Source: Auanema rhodensis
Taxonomy: Eukaryota > Nematoda > Chromadorea > Rhabditida > Rhabditidae
Direction of reading: 5' to 3'
DNA: 64,000 nucleotides
Assembly (NCBI GenBank): GCA_964057225.1
Contig: OZ059899.1
Location: forward strand, 20,530,501-20,594,500
The stretch's first letter is position 1, and each line of letters begins with the position of its first letter. This document shows, in pieces, positions 22,808-36,491 of this stretch. Below the pieces are notes generated by a model. The model worked only from the letters and a program-made list of their open reading frames with translations. It searched no databases and was not told where the DNA came from. The position numbers were made by a program, and so were the translations under genes.

Positions 22808-25800
22808 ATAAGTGTGAACTTATATCAGTTGATATCTCGGTGCATTTTTAAGCTAGCGCAAATCTGATAACACAGATCGACGCAGCTTAAAAATCCGCAT
22901 CGAATGCACTATACTGCATTGAGAAACGCTTAATACAAAAGTTAGTTATGATCGTTTGAAAAATGATGCATTAGTGTATGTTGAGTTTCCATGTACACTC
23001 AACATTGCTTCCAAAAACATTTTGACAAAAATTTTTCCGAAAAATTTTAAAATAATTTCGCAAAGAGTAGGTGTTTTTAGATTCCTTTTTTCAAGGCAAA
23101 GACGATGGACAATGTTATTCATCGAAAAAATTAATTCTGCAGGGTGAAAATCGAGGATATAAGTGTGAACTTATATCAGTTGATATCTCGGTGCATTTTT
23201 AAGCTAGCGCAAATCTGATAACACAGATCGACGCAGCTTAAAAATCAGCATCGAATGCACTATACTACATTGAGAAACGCTTGATACAAAAATTAGGTAT
23301 GATCGTTTGAAAAATGATGCATTAGTGTATGTTGAGTTTCCATGTACACTCAACATTGCTTCCAAAAACATTTTTACAAAAATTTTTCCGAAAAATTTCA
23401 AAATAATTTCGCAAAAAGTAGATGTTTTTAGATTCCTTTTTTCAAGGCAAAGACGATGGACAATGTTATTCAACGAAAAAATTAATTCTGCAGGGTGAAA
23501 ATCGAGGATATAAGTGTGAACTTATATCAGTTGATATCTCGGTGCATTTTTAAGCTAGCGCAAATCTGATAACACAGATCGACGCAGCTTAAAAATCAGC
23601 ATCGAATGCACTATACTACATTGAGAACGCTTAATACAAAAGTTAGGTATGATCGTTTGAAAAATGATGCATTAGTGTATGTTGAGTTTCCATGTACACT
23701 CAACATTGCTTCCAAAAACATTTTTACAAAAATTTTTCCGAAAAATTTCGAAAAAATTTCGCGAAAAGTAGATGTTTTTAGATTCCTTTTTTCAAGGCAA
23801 AGACGATGGACAATGTTATTCAACGAAAAAATTAATTCTGCAGGGTGAAAATCGAGGATATAAGTGTGAACTTATATCAGTTGATATCTCGGTGCATTTT
23901 TAAGCTAGCGCAAATCTGATAACACAGATCGACGCAGCTTAAAAATCCGCATCGAATGCACTATACTGCATTGAGAAACGCTTAATACAAAAGTTAGTTA
24001 TGATCGTTTGAAAAATGATGCATTAGTGTATGTTGAGTTTCCATGTACACTCAACATTGCTTCCAAAAACATTTTGACAAAAATTTTTCCGAAAAATTTT
24101 AAAATAATTTCGCAAAGAGTAGGTGTTTTTAGATTCCTTTTTTCAAGGCAAAGACGATGGACAATGTTATTCAACGAAAAAATTAATTCTGCAGGGTGAA
24201 AATCGAGGATATAAGTGTGAACTTATATCAGTTGATATCTCGGTGCATTTTTAAGCTAGCGCAAATCTGATAACACAGATCGACGCAGCTTAAAAATCCG
24301 CATCGAATGCACTATACTGCATTGAGAAACGCTTAATACAAAAATTAGGTATGATCGTTTGAAAAATGATGCATTAGTGTATGTTGAGTTTCCATGTACA
24401 CTCAACATTGCTTCCAAAAACATTTTTACAAAAATTTTTCCGAAAAATTTCAAAATAATTTCGCTAATAGTAGATGTTTTTAGATTTCTTTTTTCAAGGC
24501 AAAGACGATGGACAATGTTATTCAACGAAAAAATTAATTCTGCAGGGTGAAAATCGAGGATATAAGTGTGAACTTATAACAGTTGATATCTCGGTGCATT
24601 TTAAAGATAGCGCAAATCTGATAACACAGATCGACGCAGCTTAAAAATCCGCATCGAATGCACTATACTGCATTAAGAAACGCTTAATACAAAAGTTAGT
24701 TATGATCGTTTGAAAAATGATGCATTAGTGTATGTTGAGTTTCCATGTACACTCAACATTGCTTCCAAAAACATTTTGACAAAAATTTTTCCGAAAAATT
24801 TTAAAATAATTTCGCAAAGAGTAGGTGTTTTTAGATTCCTTTTTTCAAGGCAAAGACGATGGACAATGTTATTCAACGAAAAAATTAATTCTGCAGGGTG
24901 AAAATCGAGGATATAAGTGTGAACTTATATCAGTTGATATCTCGGTGCATTTTTAAGCTAGCGCAAATCTGATAACACAGATCGACGCAGCTTAAAAATC
25001 AGCATCGAATGCACTATACTACATTGAGAAACGCTTGATACAAAAATTAGGTATGATCGTTTGAAAAATGATGCATTAGTGTATGTTGAGTTTCCATGTA
25101 CACTCAACATTGCTTCCAAAAACATTTTGACAAAAATTTTTCCGAACAATTTCGAAAAAATTTCGCGAAAAGTAGATGTTTTTAGATTCCTTTTCTCAAG
25201 GCAAAGACGATGGACAATGTTATTCAACGAAAAAATTATTTCTGCAGGGTGAAAATCGAGGATATAAGTGTGAACTTATATCAGTTGATATCTCGGTGCA
25301 TTTTTAAGCTAGCGCAAATCTGATAACACAGATCGACGCAGCTTAAAAATCAGCATCGAATGCACTATACTACATTGAGAAACGCTTGATACAAAAATTA
25401 GGTATGATCGTTTGAAAAATGATGCATTAGTGTATGTTGAGTTTCCATGTACACTCAACATTGCTTCCAAAAACATTTTGACAAAAATTTTCCCGAAAAA
25501 TTTCTGAATAATTTCACAAAAAGTAGATGTTTTTAGATTCCTTTTTTCAAGACAAAGACGATGGACAATGTTATTCAACGAAAAAATCATTTCTTCAGGG
25601 TGAAAATCGAGGATATAAGTGTGAACCTATATCAGTTGATATCTCGGTGCATTTTTAAGCTAACTCAAATCTGATAACACAGATCGACGCAGCTTAAAAA
25701 TCCGCATCGAATGCATTAAACTACATTGAGAAACGCTTAATACAAAACTTAGTTATGATCGTTTGAAAAATGATGCATTACTGTAAGTTGAGTTTCCATG

Positions 25801-26316
25801 TACACTCAACATTGCTTCCAAAAACATTTTGACAAAAATTTTTCCGAAAAATTTCAAAATAATTTCGCGAAAAGTAGATGTTTTTAGATTCCTTTTTTCA
25901 AGGCAAAGACGATGGACAATGTTATTCAACGAAAAAATTAATTCTGCAGGGTGAAAATCGAGGATATAAGTGTGAACTTATATCAGTTGATATCTCGGTG
26001 CATTTTTAAGCTAGCGCAAATCTGATAACACAGATCGACGCAGCTTAAAAATCCGCATCGAATGCACTATACAACATTGAGAAACGCTTGATACAAAAAT
26101 TAGTTATGATCGTTTGAAAAATGATGCATTAGTGTATGTTGAGTTTCCATGTACACTCAACATTGCTTCCAAAAACATTTTTACAAAAATTTTTCCGAAA
26201 AATTTCAAAATAATTTCGCAAAAAGTAGATGTTTTTAGATTCCTTTTTTCAAGGCAAAGACGATGGACAATGTTATTCAACGAAAAAATTAATTCTGCAG
26301 GGTGAAAATCGAGGAT
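22808..26316 (+). repeat. Block C, copy 1 (M66-M75)
   Basis: Ten monomers. Diagnostic order: M66 with ATTCATCGAAAA; M68, 350 bp with CGCGAAAAG; M70 with TCGCTAATAG; M71 with TTATAACAG, TTTAAAGATAGCG and CATTAAG; M72 with CCGAACAATTTCG and ATTATTTCTGC; M73 with TTCTGAATAATTTCAC and ATTTCTTCAGG; M74 with AACCTATATC, GCTAACTCAAA and CATTAAAC; M75 with ACAACATT. Copies 2 and 3 each lack one of M72 or M73. Confidence 0.82.
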
Positions 26317-29300
26317 ATAAGTGTGAACTTATATCAGTTGATATCTCGGTGCATTTTTAAGCTAGCGCAAATCTGATAACACAGATCGACGCAGCTTAAA
26401 AATCCGCATCGAATGCACTATACTGCATTGAGAAACGCTTAATACAAAAGTTAGTTATGATCGTTTGAAAAATGATGCATTAGTGTATGTTGAGTTTCCA
26501 TGTACACTCAACATTGCTTCCAAAAACATTTTGACAAAAATTTTTCCGAAAAATTTTAAAATAATTTCGCAAAGAGTAGGTGTTTTTAGATTCCTTTTTT
26601 CAAGGCAAAGACGATGGACAATGTTATTCATCGAAAAAATTAATTCTGCAGGGTGAAAATCGAGGATATAAGTGTGAACTTATATCAGTTGATATCTCGG
26701 TGCATTTTTAAGCTAGCGCAAATCTGATAACACAGATCGACGCAGCTTAAAAATCAGCATCGAATGCACTATACTACATTGAGAAACGCTTGATACAAAA
26801 ATTAGGTATGATCGTTTGAAAAATGATGCATTAGTGTATGTTGAGTTTCCATGTACACTCAACATTGCTTCCAAAATATTTTTACAAAAATTTTTCCGAA
26901 AAATTTCAAAATAATTTCGCAAAAAGTAGATGTTTTTAGATTCCTTTTTTCAAGGCAAAGACGATGGACAATGTTATTCAACGAAAAAATTAATTCTGCA
27001 GGGTGAAAATCGAGGATATAAGTGTGAACTTATATCAGTTGATATCTCGGTGCATTTTTAAGCTAGCGCAAATCTGATAACACAGATCGACGCAGCTTAA
27101 AAATCAGCATCGAATGCACTATACTACATTGAGAACGCTTAATACAAAAGTTAGGTATGATCGTTTGAAAAATGATGCATTAGTGTATGTTGAGTTTCCA
27201 TGTACACTCAACATTGCTTCCAAAAACATTTTTACAAAAATTTTTCCGAAAAATTTCGAAAAAATTTCGCGAAAAGTAGATGTTTTTAGATTCCTTTTCT
27301 CAAGGCAAAGACGATGGACAATGTTATTCAACGAAAAAATTAATTCTGCAGGGTGAAAATCGAGGATATAAGTGTGAACTTATATCAGTTGATATCTCGG
27401 TGCATTTTTAAGCTAGCGCAAATCTGATAACACAGATCGACGCAGCTTAAAAATCCGCATCGAATGCACTATACTGCATTGAGAAACGCTTAATACAAAA
27501 GTTAGTTATGATCGTTTGAAAAATGATGCATTAGTGTATGTTGAGTTTCCATGTACACTCAACATTGCTTCCAAAAACATTTTGACAAAAATTTTTCCGA
27601 AAAATTTTAAAATAATTTCGCAAAGAGTAGGTGTTTTTAGATTCCTTTTTTCAAGGCAAAGACGATGGACAATGTTATTCAACGAAAAAATTAATTCTGC
27701 AGGGTGAAAATCGAGGATATAAGTGTGAACTTATATCAGTTGATATCTCGGTGCATTTTTAAGCTAGCGCAAATCTGATAACACAGATCGACGCAGCTTA
27801 AAAATCAGCATCGAATGCACTATACTACATTGAGAAACGCTTGATACAAAAATTAGGTATGATCGTTTGAAAAATGATGCATTAGTGTATGTTGAGTTTC
27901 CATGTACACTCAACATTGCTTCCAAAAACATTTTTACAAAAATTTTTCCGAAAAATTTCAAAATAATTTCGCTAAAAGTAGATGTTTTTAGATTCCTTTT
28001 TTCAAGGCAAAGACGATGGACAATGTTATTCAACGAAAAAATTAATTCTGCAGGGTGAAAATCGAGGATATAAGTGTGAACTTATAACAGTTGATATCTC
28101 GGTGCATTTTAAAGATAGCGCAAATCTGATAACACAGATCGACGCAGCTTAAAAATCCGCATCGAATGCACTATACTGCATTAAGAAACGCTTAATACAA
28201 AAGTTAGTTATGATCGTTTGAAAAATGATGCATTAGTGTATGTTGAGTTTCCATGTACACTCAACATTGCTTCCAAAAACATTTTGACAAAAATTTTTCC
28301 GAAAAATTTTAAAATAATTTCGCAAAGAGTAGGTGTTTTTAGATTCCTTTTTTCAAGGCAAAGACGATGGACAATGTTATTCAACGAAAAAATTAATTCT
28401 GCAGGGTGAAAATCGAGGATATAAGTGTGAACTTATATCAGTTGATATCTCGGTGCATTTTTAAGCTAGCGCAAATCTGATAACACAGATCGACGCAGCT
28501 TAAAAATCAGCATCGAATGCACTATACTACATTGAGAAACGCTTGATACAAAAATTAGGTATGATCGTTTGAAAAATGATGCATTAGTGTATGTTGAGTT
28601 TCCATGTACACTCAACATTGCTTCCAAAAACATTTTGACAAAAATTTTCCCGAAAAATTTCTGAATAATTTCACAAAAAGTAGATGTTTTTAGATTCCTT
28701 TTTTCAAGACAAAGACGATGGACAATGTTATTCAACGAAAAAATCATTTCTTCAGGGTGAAAATCGAGGATATAAGTGTGAACCTATATCAGTTGATATC
28801 TCGGTGCATTTTTAAGCTAACTCAAATCTGATAACACAGATCGACGCAGCTTAAAAATCCGCATCGAATGCATTAAACTACATTGAGAAACGCTTAATAC
28901 AAAACTTAGTTATGATCGTTTGAAAAATGATGCATTACTGTAAGTTGAGTTTCCATGTACACTCAACATTGCTTCCAAAAACATTTTGACAAAAATTTTT
29001 CCGAAAAATTTCAAAATAATTTCGCGAAAAGTAGATGTTTTTAGATTCCTTTTTTCAAGGCAAAGACGATGGACAATGTTATTCAACGAAAAAATTAATT
29101 CTGCAGGGTGAAAATCGAGGATATAAGTGTGAACTTATATCAGTTGATATCTCGGTGCATTTTTAAGCTAGCGCAAATCTGATAACACAGATCGACGCAG
29201 CTTAAAAATCCGCATCGAATGCACTATACAACATTGAGAAACGCTTGATACAAAAATTAGTTATGATCGTTTGAAAAAAGATGCATTAGTGTATGTTGAG

Positions 29301-29824
29301 TTTCCATGTACACTCAACATTGCTTCCAAAAACATTTTGACAAAAATTTTTCCAAAAAATTTCAAAATAATTTCGCAAAAAGTAAATGTTTTTAGATTCC
29401 TTTCTCCAAGGCAAAGACGATGGACAATGTTATTCAACGAAAAAATTAATTCTGCAGGGTGAAAATCGAGGATATAAGTGTGAACTTATATCAGTTGATA
29501 TCTCGGTGCATTTTTAAGCTAGCGCAAATCTGATAACACAGATCGACGCAGCTTAAAAATCCGCATCGAATGCACTATACTACATTGAAAAACGCTTGAT
29601 ACAAAAATTAGGTATGATTGTTTGAAAAAAGATGCATTAGTGTATGTTGAGTTTCCATGTACACTCAACATTGCTTCCAAAAACATTTTTACAAAAATTT
29701 TTCCGAAAAATTTCGAAATAATTTCGCAAAAAGTAGATGTTTTTAGATTCCTTTTTTCAAGGCAAAGACGATGAACATTGTTATTCAACGAAAAAATTGA
29801 TTCTGCAGGGTGAAAATCGAGGAT
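26317..29824 (+). repeat. Block C, copy 2 (M76-M85)
   Basis: Repeats copy 1 at a 3509-bp offset on the left and 3157 bp on the right, because the M72-type monomer is missing: M81 (TTATAACAG, AAAGATAGCG) is followed directly by the M73-type M82. M77 has a one-base loss (CCAAAATATTTTTAC). M84 (GTAAATG, TTTCTCCAAGG, GAAAAAAGATG) and M85 (GATGAACATTG, ATTGATTCTGC) extend the unit and are shared with copy 3. Confidence 0.82.
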
Positions 29825-31227
29825 ATAAGTGTGAACTTATATCAGTTGATATCTCGGTGCATTTTTAAGCTAGCGCAAATCTGATAACACAGATCGACGC
29901 AGCTTAAAAATCAGCATCGAATGCACTATACTACATTGAGAAACGCTTGATACAAAAATTAGGTATGATCGTTTGAAAAATGATGCATTAGTGTATGTTG
30001 AGTTTCCATGTACACTCAACATTGCTTCCAAAAACATTTTTACAAAAATTTTTCCGAAAAATTTCAAAATAATTTCGCAAAAAGTAGATGTTTTTAGATT
30101 CCTTTTTTCAAGGCAAAGACGATGGACAATGTTATTCAACAAAAAAATTAATTCTGCAGGGTGAAAATCGAGGATATAAGTGTGAACTTATATCAGTTGA
30201 TATCTCGGTGCATTTTTAAGCTAGCGCAAATCTGATAACACAGATCGACGCAGCTTAAAAATCAGCATCGAATGCACTATACTACATTGAGAACGCTTAA
30301 TACAAAAGTTAGGTATGATCGTTTGAAAAATGATGCATTAGTGTATGTTGAGTTTCCATGTACACTCAACATTGCTTCCAAAAACATTTTTACAAAAATT
30401 TTTCCGAAAAATTTCAAAATAATTTCGCAAAAAGTAGATGTTTTTAGATTCCTTTTTTCAAGGCAAAGACGATGGACAATGTTATTCAACGAAAAAATTA
30501 ATTCTGCAGGGTGAAAATCGAGGATATAAGTGTGAACTTATATCAGTTGATATCTCGGTGCATTTTTAAGCTAGCGCAAATCTGATAACACAGATCGACG
30601 CAGCTTAAAAATCCGCATCGAATGCACTATACTGCATTGAGAAACGCTTAATACAAAAGTTAGTTATGATCGTTTGAAAAATGATGCATTAGTGTATGTT
30701 GAGTTTCCATGTACACTCAACATTGCTTCCAAAAACATTTTGACAAAAATTTTTCCGAAAAATTTTAAAATAATTTCGCAAAGAGTAGGTGTTTTTAGAT
30801 TCCTTTTTTCAAGGCAAAGACGATGGACAATGTTATTCAACGAAAAAATTAATTCTGCAGGGTGAAAATCGAGGATATAAGTGTGAACTTATATCAGTTG
30901 ATATCTCGGTGCATTTTTAAGCTAGCGCAAATCTGATAACACAGATCGACGCAGCTTAAAAATCCGCATCGAATGCACTATACTACATTGAGAAACGCTT
31001 AATACAAAAATTAGTTATGATCGTTTGAAAAATGATGCATTAGTGTATGTTGAGTTTCCATGTACACTCAACATTGCTTCCAAAAACATTTTTACAAAAA
31101 TTTTTCCGAAAAATTTCAAAATAATTTCGCAAAAAGTAGATGTTTTTAGATTCCTTTTTTCAAGGCAAAGACGATGGACAATGTTATTCAACGAAAAAAT
31201 TAATTCTGCAGGGTGAAAATCGAGGAT
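29825..31227 (+). repeat. Monomers M86-M89 between block C copies 2 and 3
   Basis: M86 (CAGCATCG, GCTTGATAC, private TTCAACAAAAAAATT), M87 (350 bp), M88 (GTAGGTG) and M89 (ATTTTTACAAA). The order resembles M59-M63, so this stretch was probably copied from the 20-22 kb type of region. Confidence 0.75.
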
Positions 31228-34200
31228 ATAAGTGTGAACTTATATCAGTTGATATCTCGGTGCATTTTTAAGCTAGCGCAAATCTGATAACACAGATCGA
31301 CGCAGCTTAAAAATCCGCATCGAATGCACTATACTGCATTGAGAAACGCTTAATACAAAAGTTAGTTATGATCGTTTGAAAAATGATGCATTAGTGTATG
31401 TTGAGTTTCCATGTACACTCAACATTGCTTCCAAAAACATTTTGACAAAAATTTTTCCGAAAAATTTTAAAATAATTTCGCAAAGAGTAGGTGTTTTTAG
31501 ATTCCTTTTTTCAAGGCAAAGACGATGGACAATGTTATTCATCGAAAAAATTAATTCTGCAGGGTGAAAATCGAGGATATAAGTGTGAACTTATATCAGT
31601 TGATATCTCGGTGCATTTTTAAGCTAGCGCAAATCTGATAACACAGATCGACGCAGCTTAAAAATCAGCATCGAATGCACTATACTACATTGAGAAACGC
31701 TTGATACAAAAATTAGGTATGATCGTTTGAAAAATGATGCATTAGTGTATGTTGAGTTTCCATGTACACTCAACATTGCTTCCAAAAACATTTTTACAAA
31801 AATTTTTCCGAAAAATTTCAAAATAATTTCGCAAAAAGTAGATGTTTTTAGATTCCTTTTTTCAAGGCAAAGACGATGGACAATGTTATTCAACGAAAAA
31901 ATTAATTCTGCAGGGTGAAAATCGAGGATATAAGTGTGAACTTATATCAGTTGATATCTCGGTGCATTTTTAAGCTAGCGCAAATCTGATAACACAGATC
32001 GACGCAGCTTAAAAATCAGCATCGAATGCACTATACTACATTGAGAACGCTTAATACAAAAGTTAGGTATGATCGTTTGAAAAATGATGCATTAGTGTAT
32101 GTTGAGTTTCCATGTACACTCAACATTGCTTCCAAAAACATTTTTACAAAAATTTTTCCGAAAAATTTCAAAATAATTTCGCAAAAAGTAGATGTTTTTA
32201 GATTCCTTTTTTCAAGGCAAAGACGATGGACAATGTTATTCAACGAAAAAATTAATTCTGCAGGGTGAAAATCGAGGATATAAGTGTGAACTTATATCAG
32301 TTGATATCTCGGTGCATTTTTAAGCTAGCGCAAATCTGATAACACAGATCGACGCAGCTTAAAAATCCGCATCGAATGCACTATACTGCATTGAGAAACG
32401 CTTAATACAAAAGTTAGTTATGATCGTTTGAAAAATGATGCATTAGTGTATGTTGAGTTTCCATGTACACTCAACATTGCTTCCAAAAACATTTTGACAA
32501 AAATTTTTCCGAAAAATTTTAAAATAATTTCGCAAAGAGTAGGTGTTTTTAGATTCCTTTTTTCAAGGCAAAGACGATGGACAATGTTATTCAACGAAAA
32601 AATTAATTCTGCAGGGTGAAAATCGAGGATATAAGTGTGAACTTATATCAGTTGATATCTCGGTGCATTTTTAAGCTAGCGCAAATCTGATAACACAGAT
32701 CGACGCAGCTTAAAAATCAGCATCGAATGCACTATACTACATTGAGAAACGCTTGATACAAAAATTAGGTATGATCGTTTGAAAAATGATGCATTAGTGT
32801 ATGTTGAGTTTCCATGTACACTCAACATTGCTTCCAAAAACATTTTTACAAAAATTTTTCCGAAAAATTTCAAAATAATTTCGCAAAAAGTAGATGTTTT
32901 TAGATTCCTTTTTTCAAGGCAAAGACGATGGACAATGTTATTCAACGAAAAAATTAATTCTGCAGGGTGAAAATCGAGGATATAAGTGTGAACTTATAAC
33001 AGTTGATATCTCGGTGCATTTTAAAGATAGCGCAAATCTGATAACACAGATCGACGCAGCTTAAAAATCCGCATCGAATGCACTATACTGCATTAAGAAA
33101 CGCTTAATACAAAAGTTAGTTATGATCGTTTGAAAAATGATGCATTAGTGTATGTTGAGTTTCCATGTACACTCAACATTGCTTCCAAAAACATTTTGAC
33201 AAAAATTTTTCCGAAAAATTTTAAAATAATTTCGCAAAGAGTAGGTGTTTTTAGATTCCTTTTTTCAAGGCAAAGACGATGGACAATGTTATTCAACGAA
33301 AAAATTAATTCTGCAGGGTGAAAATCGAGGATATAAGTGTGAACTTATATCAGTTGATATCTCGGTGCATTTTTAAGCTAGCGCAAATCTGATAACACAG
33401 ATCGACGCAGCTTAAAAATCAGCATCGAATGCACTATACTACATTGAGAAACGCTTGATACAAAAATTAGGTATGATCGTTTGAAAAATGATGCATTAGT
33501 GTATGTTGAGTTTCCATGTACACTCAACATTGCTTCCAAAAACATTTTGACAAAAATTTTTCCGAAAAATTTCGAAAAAATTTCGCGAAAAGTAGATGTT
33601 TTTAGATTCCTTTTCTCAAGGCAAAGACGATGGACAATGTTATTCAACGAAAAAATTATTTCTGCAGGGTGAAAATCGAGGATATAAGTGTGAACTTATA
33701 TCAGTTGATATCTCGGTGCATTTTTAAGCTAGCGCAAATCTGATAACACAGATCGACGCAGCTTAAAAATCCGCATCGAATGCATTAAACTACATTGAGA
33801 AACGCTTAATACAAAACTTAGTTATGATCGTTTGAAAAATGATGCATTACTGTAAGTTGAGTTTCCATGTACACTCAACATTGCTTCCAAAAACATTTTG
33901 ACAAAAATTTTTCCGAAAAATTTCAAAATAATTTCGCGAAAAGTAGATGTTTTTAGATTCCTTTTTTCAAGGCAAAGACGATGGACAATGTTATTCAACG
34001 AAAAAATTAATTCTGCAGGGTGAAAATCGAGGATATAAGTGTGAACTTATATCAGTTGATATCTCGGTGCATTTTTAAGCTAGCGCAAATCTGATAACAC
34101 AGATCGACGCAGCTTAAAAATCCGCATCGAATGCACTATACTACATTGAGAAACGCTTGATACAAAAATTAGTTATGATCGTTTGAAAAAAGATGCATTA

Positions 34201-34736
34201 GTGTATGTTGAGTTTCCATGTACACTCAACATTGCTTCCAAAAACATTTTGACAAAAATTTTTCCAAAAAATTTCAAAATAATTTCGCAAAAAGTAAATG
34301 TTTTTAGATTCCTTTCTCCAAGGCAAAGACGATGGACAATGTTATTCAACGAAAAAATTAAATCTGCAGGGTGAAAATCGAAGATATAAGTGTGAACTTA
34401 TATCAGTTGATATCTCGGTGCATTTTTAAGCTAGCGCAAATCTGATAACACAGATCGACGCAGCTTAAAAATCCGCATCGAATGCACTATACTACATTGA
34501 AAAACGCTTGATACAAAAATTAGGTATGATTGTTTGAAAAAAGATGCATTAGTGTATGTTGAGTTTCCATGTACACTCAACATTGCTTCCAAAAACATTT
34601 TTACAAAAATTTTTCCGAAAATTTTCGAAATAATTTCGCAAAAAGTAGATGTTTTTAGATTCCTTTTTTCAAGGCAAAGACGATGAACATTGTTATTCAA
34701 CGAAAAAATTGATTCTGCAGGGTGAAAATCGAGGAT
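31228..34736 (+). repeat. Block C, copy 3 (M90-M99)
   Basis: Matches copy 2 at about 4912 bp. It keeps the ATTCATCGAAAA, TTATAACAG with AAAGATAGCG, CATTAAAC, GTAAATG and GATGAACATTG markers in order. Here the M73-type monomer is missing and an M72-type one (M96, with TTCGAAAAAATTTCGCG and ATTATTTCTGC) is kept, the reverse of copy 2. M97 lacks the AACCTATATC and GCTAACTCAAA changes of M74 and M83. Confidence 0.82.
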
Positions 34737-36491
34737 ATAAGTGTGAACTTATATCAGTTGATATCTCGGTGCATTTTTAAGCTAACGCAAATCTGATAAC
34801 ACAGATCGACGCAGCTTAAAAATCCGCATCGAATGCACTATACTACATTGAAAAACGCTTGATACAAAACTTAGTTATGATCGTTTGAAAAATGATGCAT
34901 TAGTGTATGTTGAGTTTCCATGTACACTCAACATTGCTTCCAAAAACATTTTGACAAAAATTTTTCCGAAAAATTTCGAAAAAATTTCGCAAAAAGTAGA
35001 TGTTTTTAGATTCCTTTTTTCAAGGCAAAGACGATGGACAATGTTATTCAACGAAAAAATTATTTCTGCAGGGTGAAAATCGAGGATATAAGTGTGAACT
35101 TATATCAGTTGATATCTCGGTGCATTTTTAAGCTAGCGCAAATCTGATAATACAGATCGACGCAGCTTGAAAATCCGCATCGAATGCACTATACAACATT
35201 GAGAAACGCTCAATACAAAAATTAGTTATGATCGTTTGAAAAATGATGCATTAGTGTATGTTGAGTTTCCATGTACACTCAACATTGCTTCCAAAAACAT
35301 TTTGACAAAAATTTTTCCGAAAAATTTCAAAATAATTTCGCAAAAATTAGATGTTTTTAGATTCCTTTTTTCAAGGCAAAGACGATGGACAATGTTATTC
35401 AACGAAAAAATTAATTCTGCAGGGTGAAAATCGAGGATATAAGTGTAAACTTATATCAGTTGATATCTCGGTGCATTTTTAAGCTAGCGCAAATCTGATA
35501 ACACAGATCGACGCAGCTTGAAAATCCGCATCGAATGCACTATACAACATTGAGAAACGCTTAATACAAAACTTAGTTATGATCGTTTGAAAACTGATGC
35601 ATTAGTGTATGTTGAGTTTCCATGTACACTCAACATTGCTTCCAAAAACATTTTGACAAAAATTTTTCCGAAAAATTTCGAAAAAATTTCGCAAAAAGTA
35701 GATGTTTTTAGATTCCTTTTTTCAAGGCAAAGACGATGGACAATGTTATTCAACGAAAAAATTATTTCTGCAGGGTGAAAATCGAGGATATAAGTGTGAA
35801 CTTATATCAGTTGATATCTCGGTGCATTTTTAAGCTAGCGCAAATCTGATAACACAGATCGACGCAGCTTGAAAATCCGCATCGAATGCACTATACAACA
35901 TTGAGAAACGCTCAATACAAAAATTAGTTATGATCGTTTGAAAAATGATGCATTAGTGTATGTTGAGTTTCCATGTACACTCAACATTGCTTCCAAAAAC
36001 ATTTTGACAAAAATTTTTCCGAAAAATTTCGAAAAAATTTCGCAAAAAGTAGATGTTTTTAGATTCCTTTTTTCAAGGCAAAGACGATGGACAATGTTAT
36101 TCAACGAAAAAATTATTTCTGCAGGGTGAAAATCGAGGATATAAGTGTGAACTTATATCAGTTGATATCTCGGTGCATTTTTAAGCTAGCGCAAATCTGA
36201 TAACACAGATCGACGCAGCTTGAAAATCCGCATCGAATGCACTATACAACATTGAGAAACGCTCAATACAAAAATTAGTTATGATCGTTTGAAAAATGAT
36301 GCATTAGTGTATGTTGAGTTTCCATGTACACTCAACATTGCTTCCAAAAACATTTTGACAAAAATTTTTCCGAAAAATTTCAAAATATTTTCGCGAAAAG
36401 TAGATGTTTTTAGATTCCTTTTTTCAAGGCAAAGACGATGGACAATGTTATTCAACGAAAAAATTAATTCTGCAGGGTGAAAATCGAGGAT
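34737..36491 (+). repeat. Monomers M100-M104, ACAACATT and AGCTTGAAAAT class
   Basis: The class changes at about 35.1 kb. Right-arm AGCTTGAAAAT, ACAACATT and GCTCAATAC become common, with TTCGAAAAAATTTCGCAAAA in M100, M102 and M103. M102 has private GTGTAAACTT and GAAAACTGATG. M98-M103 and M141-M145 share much of their order, so this stretch is related to the 49-50 kb region. Confidence 0.78.
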
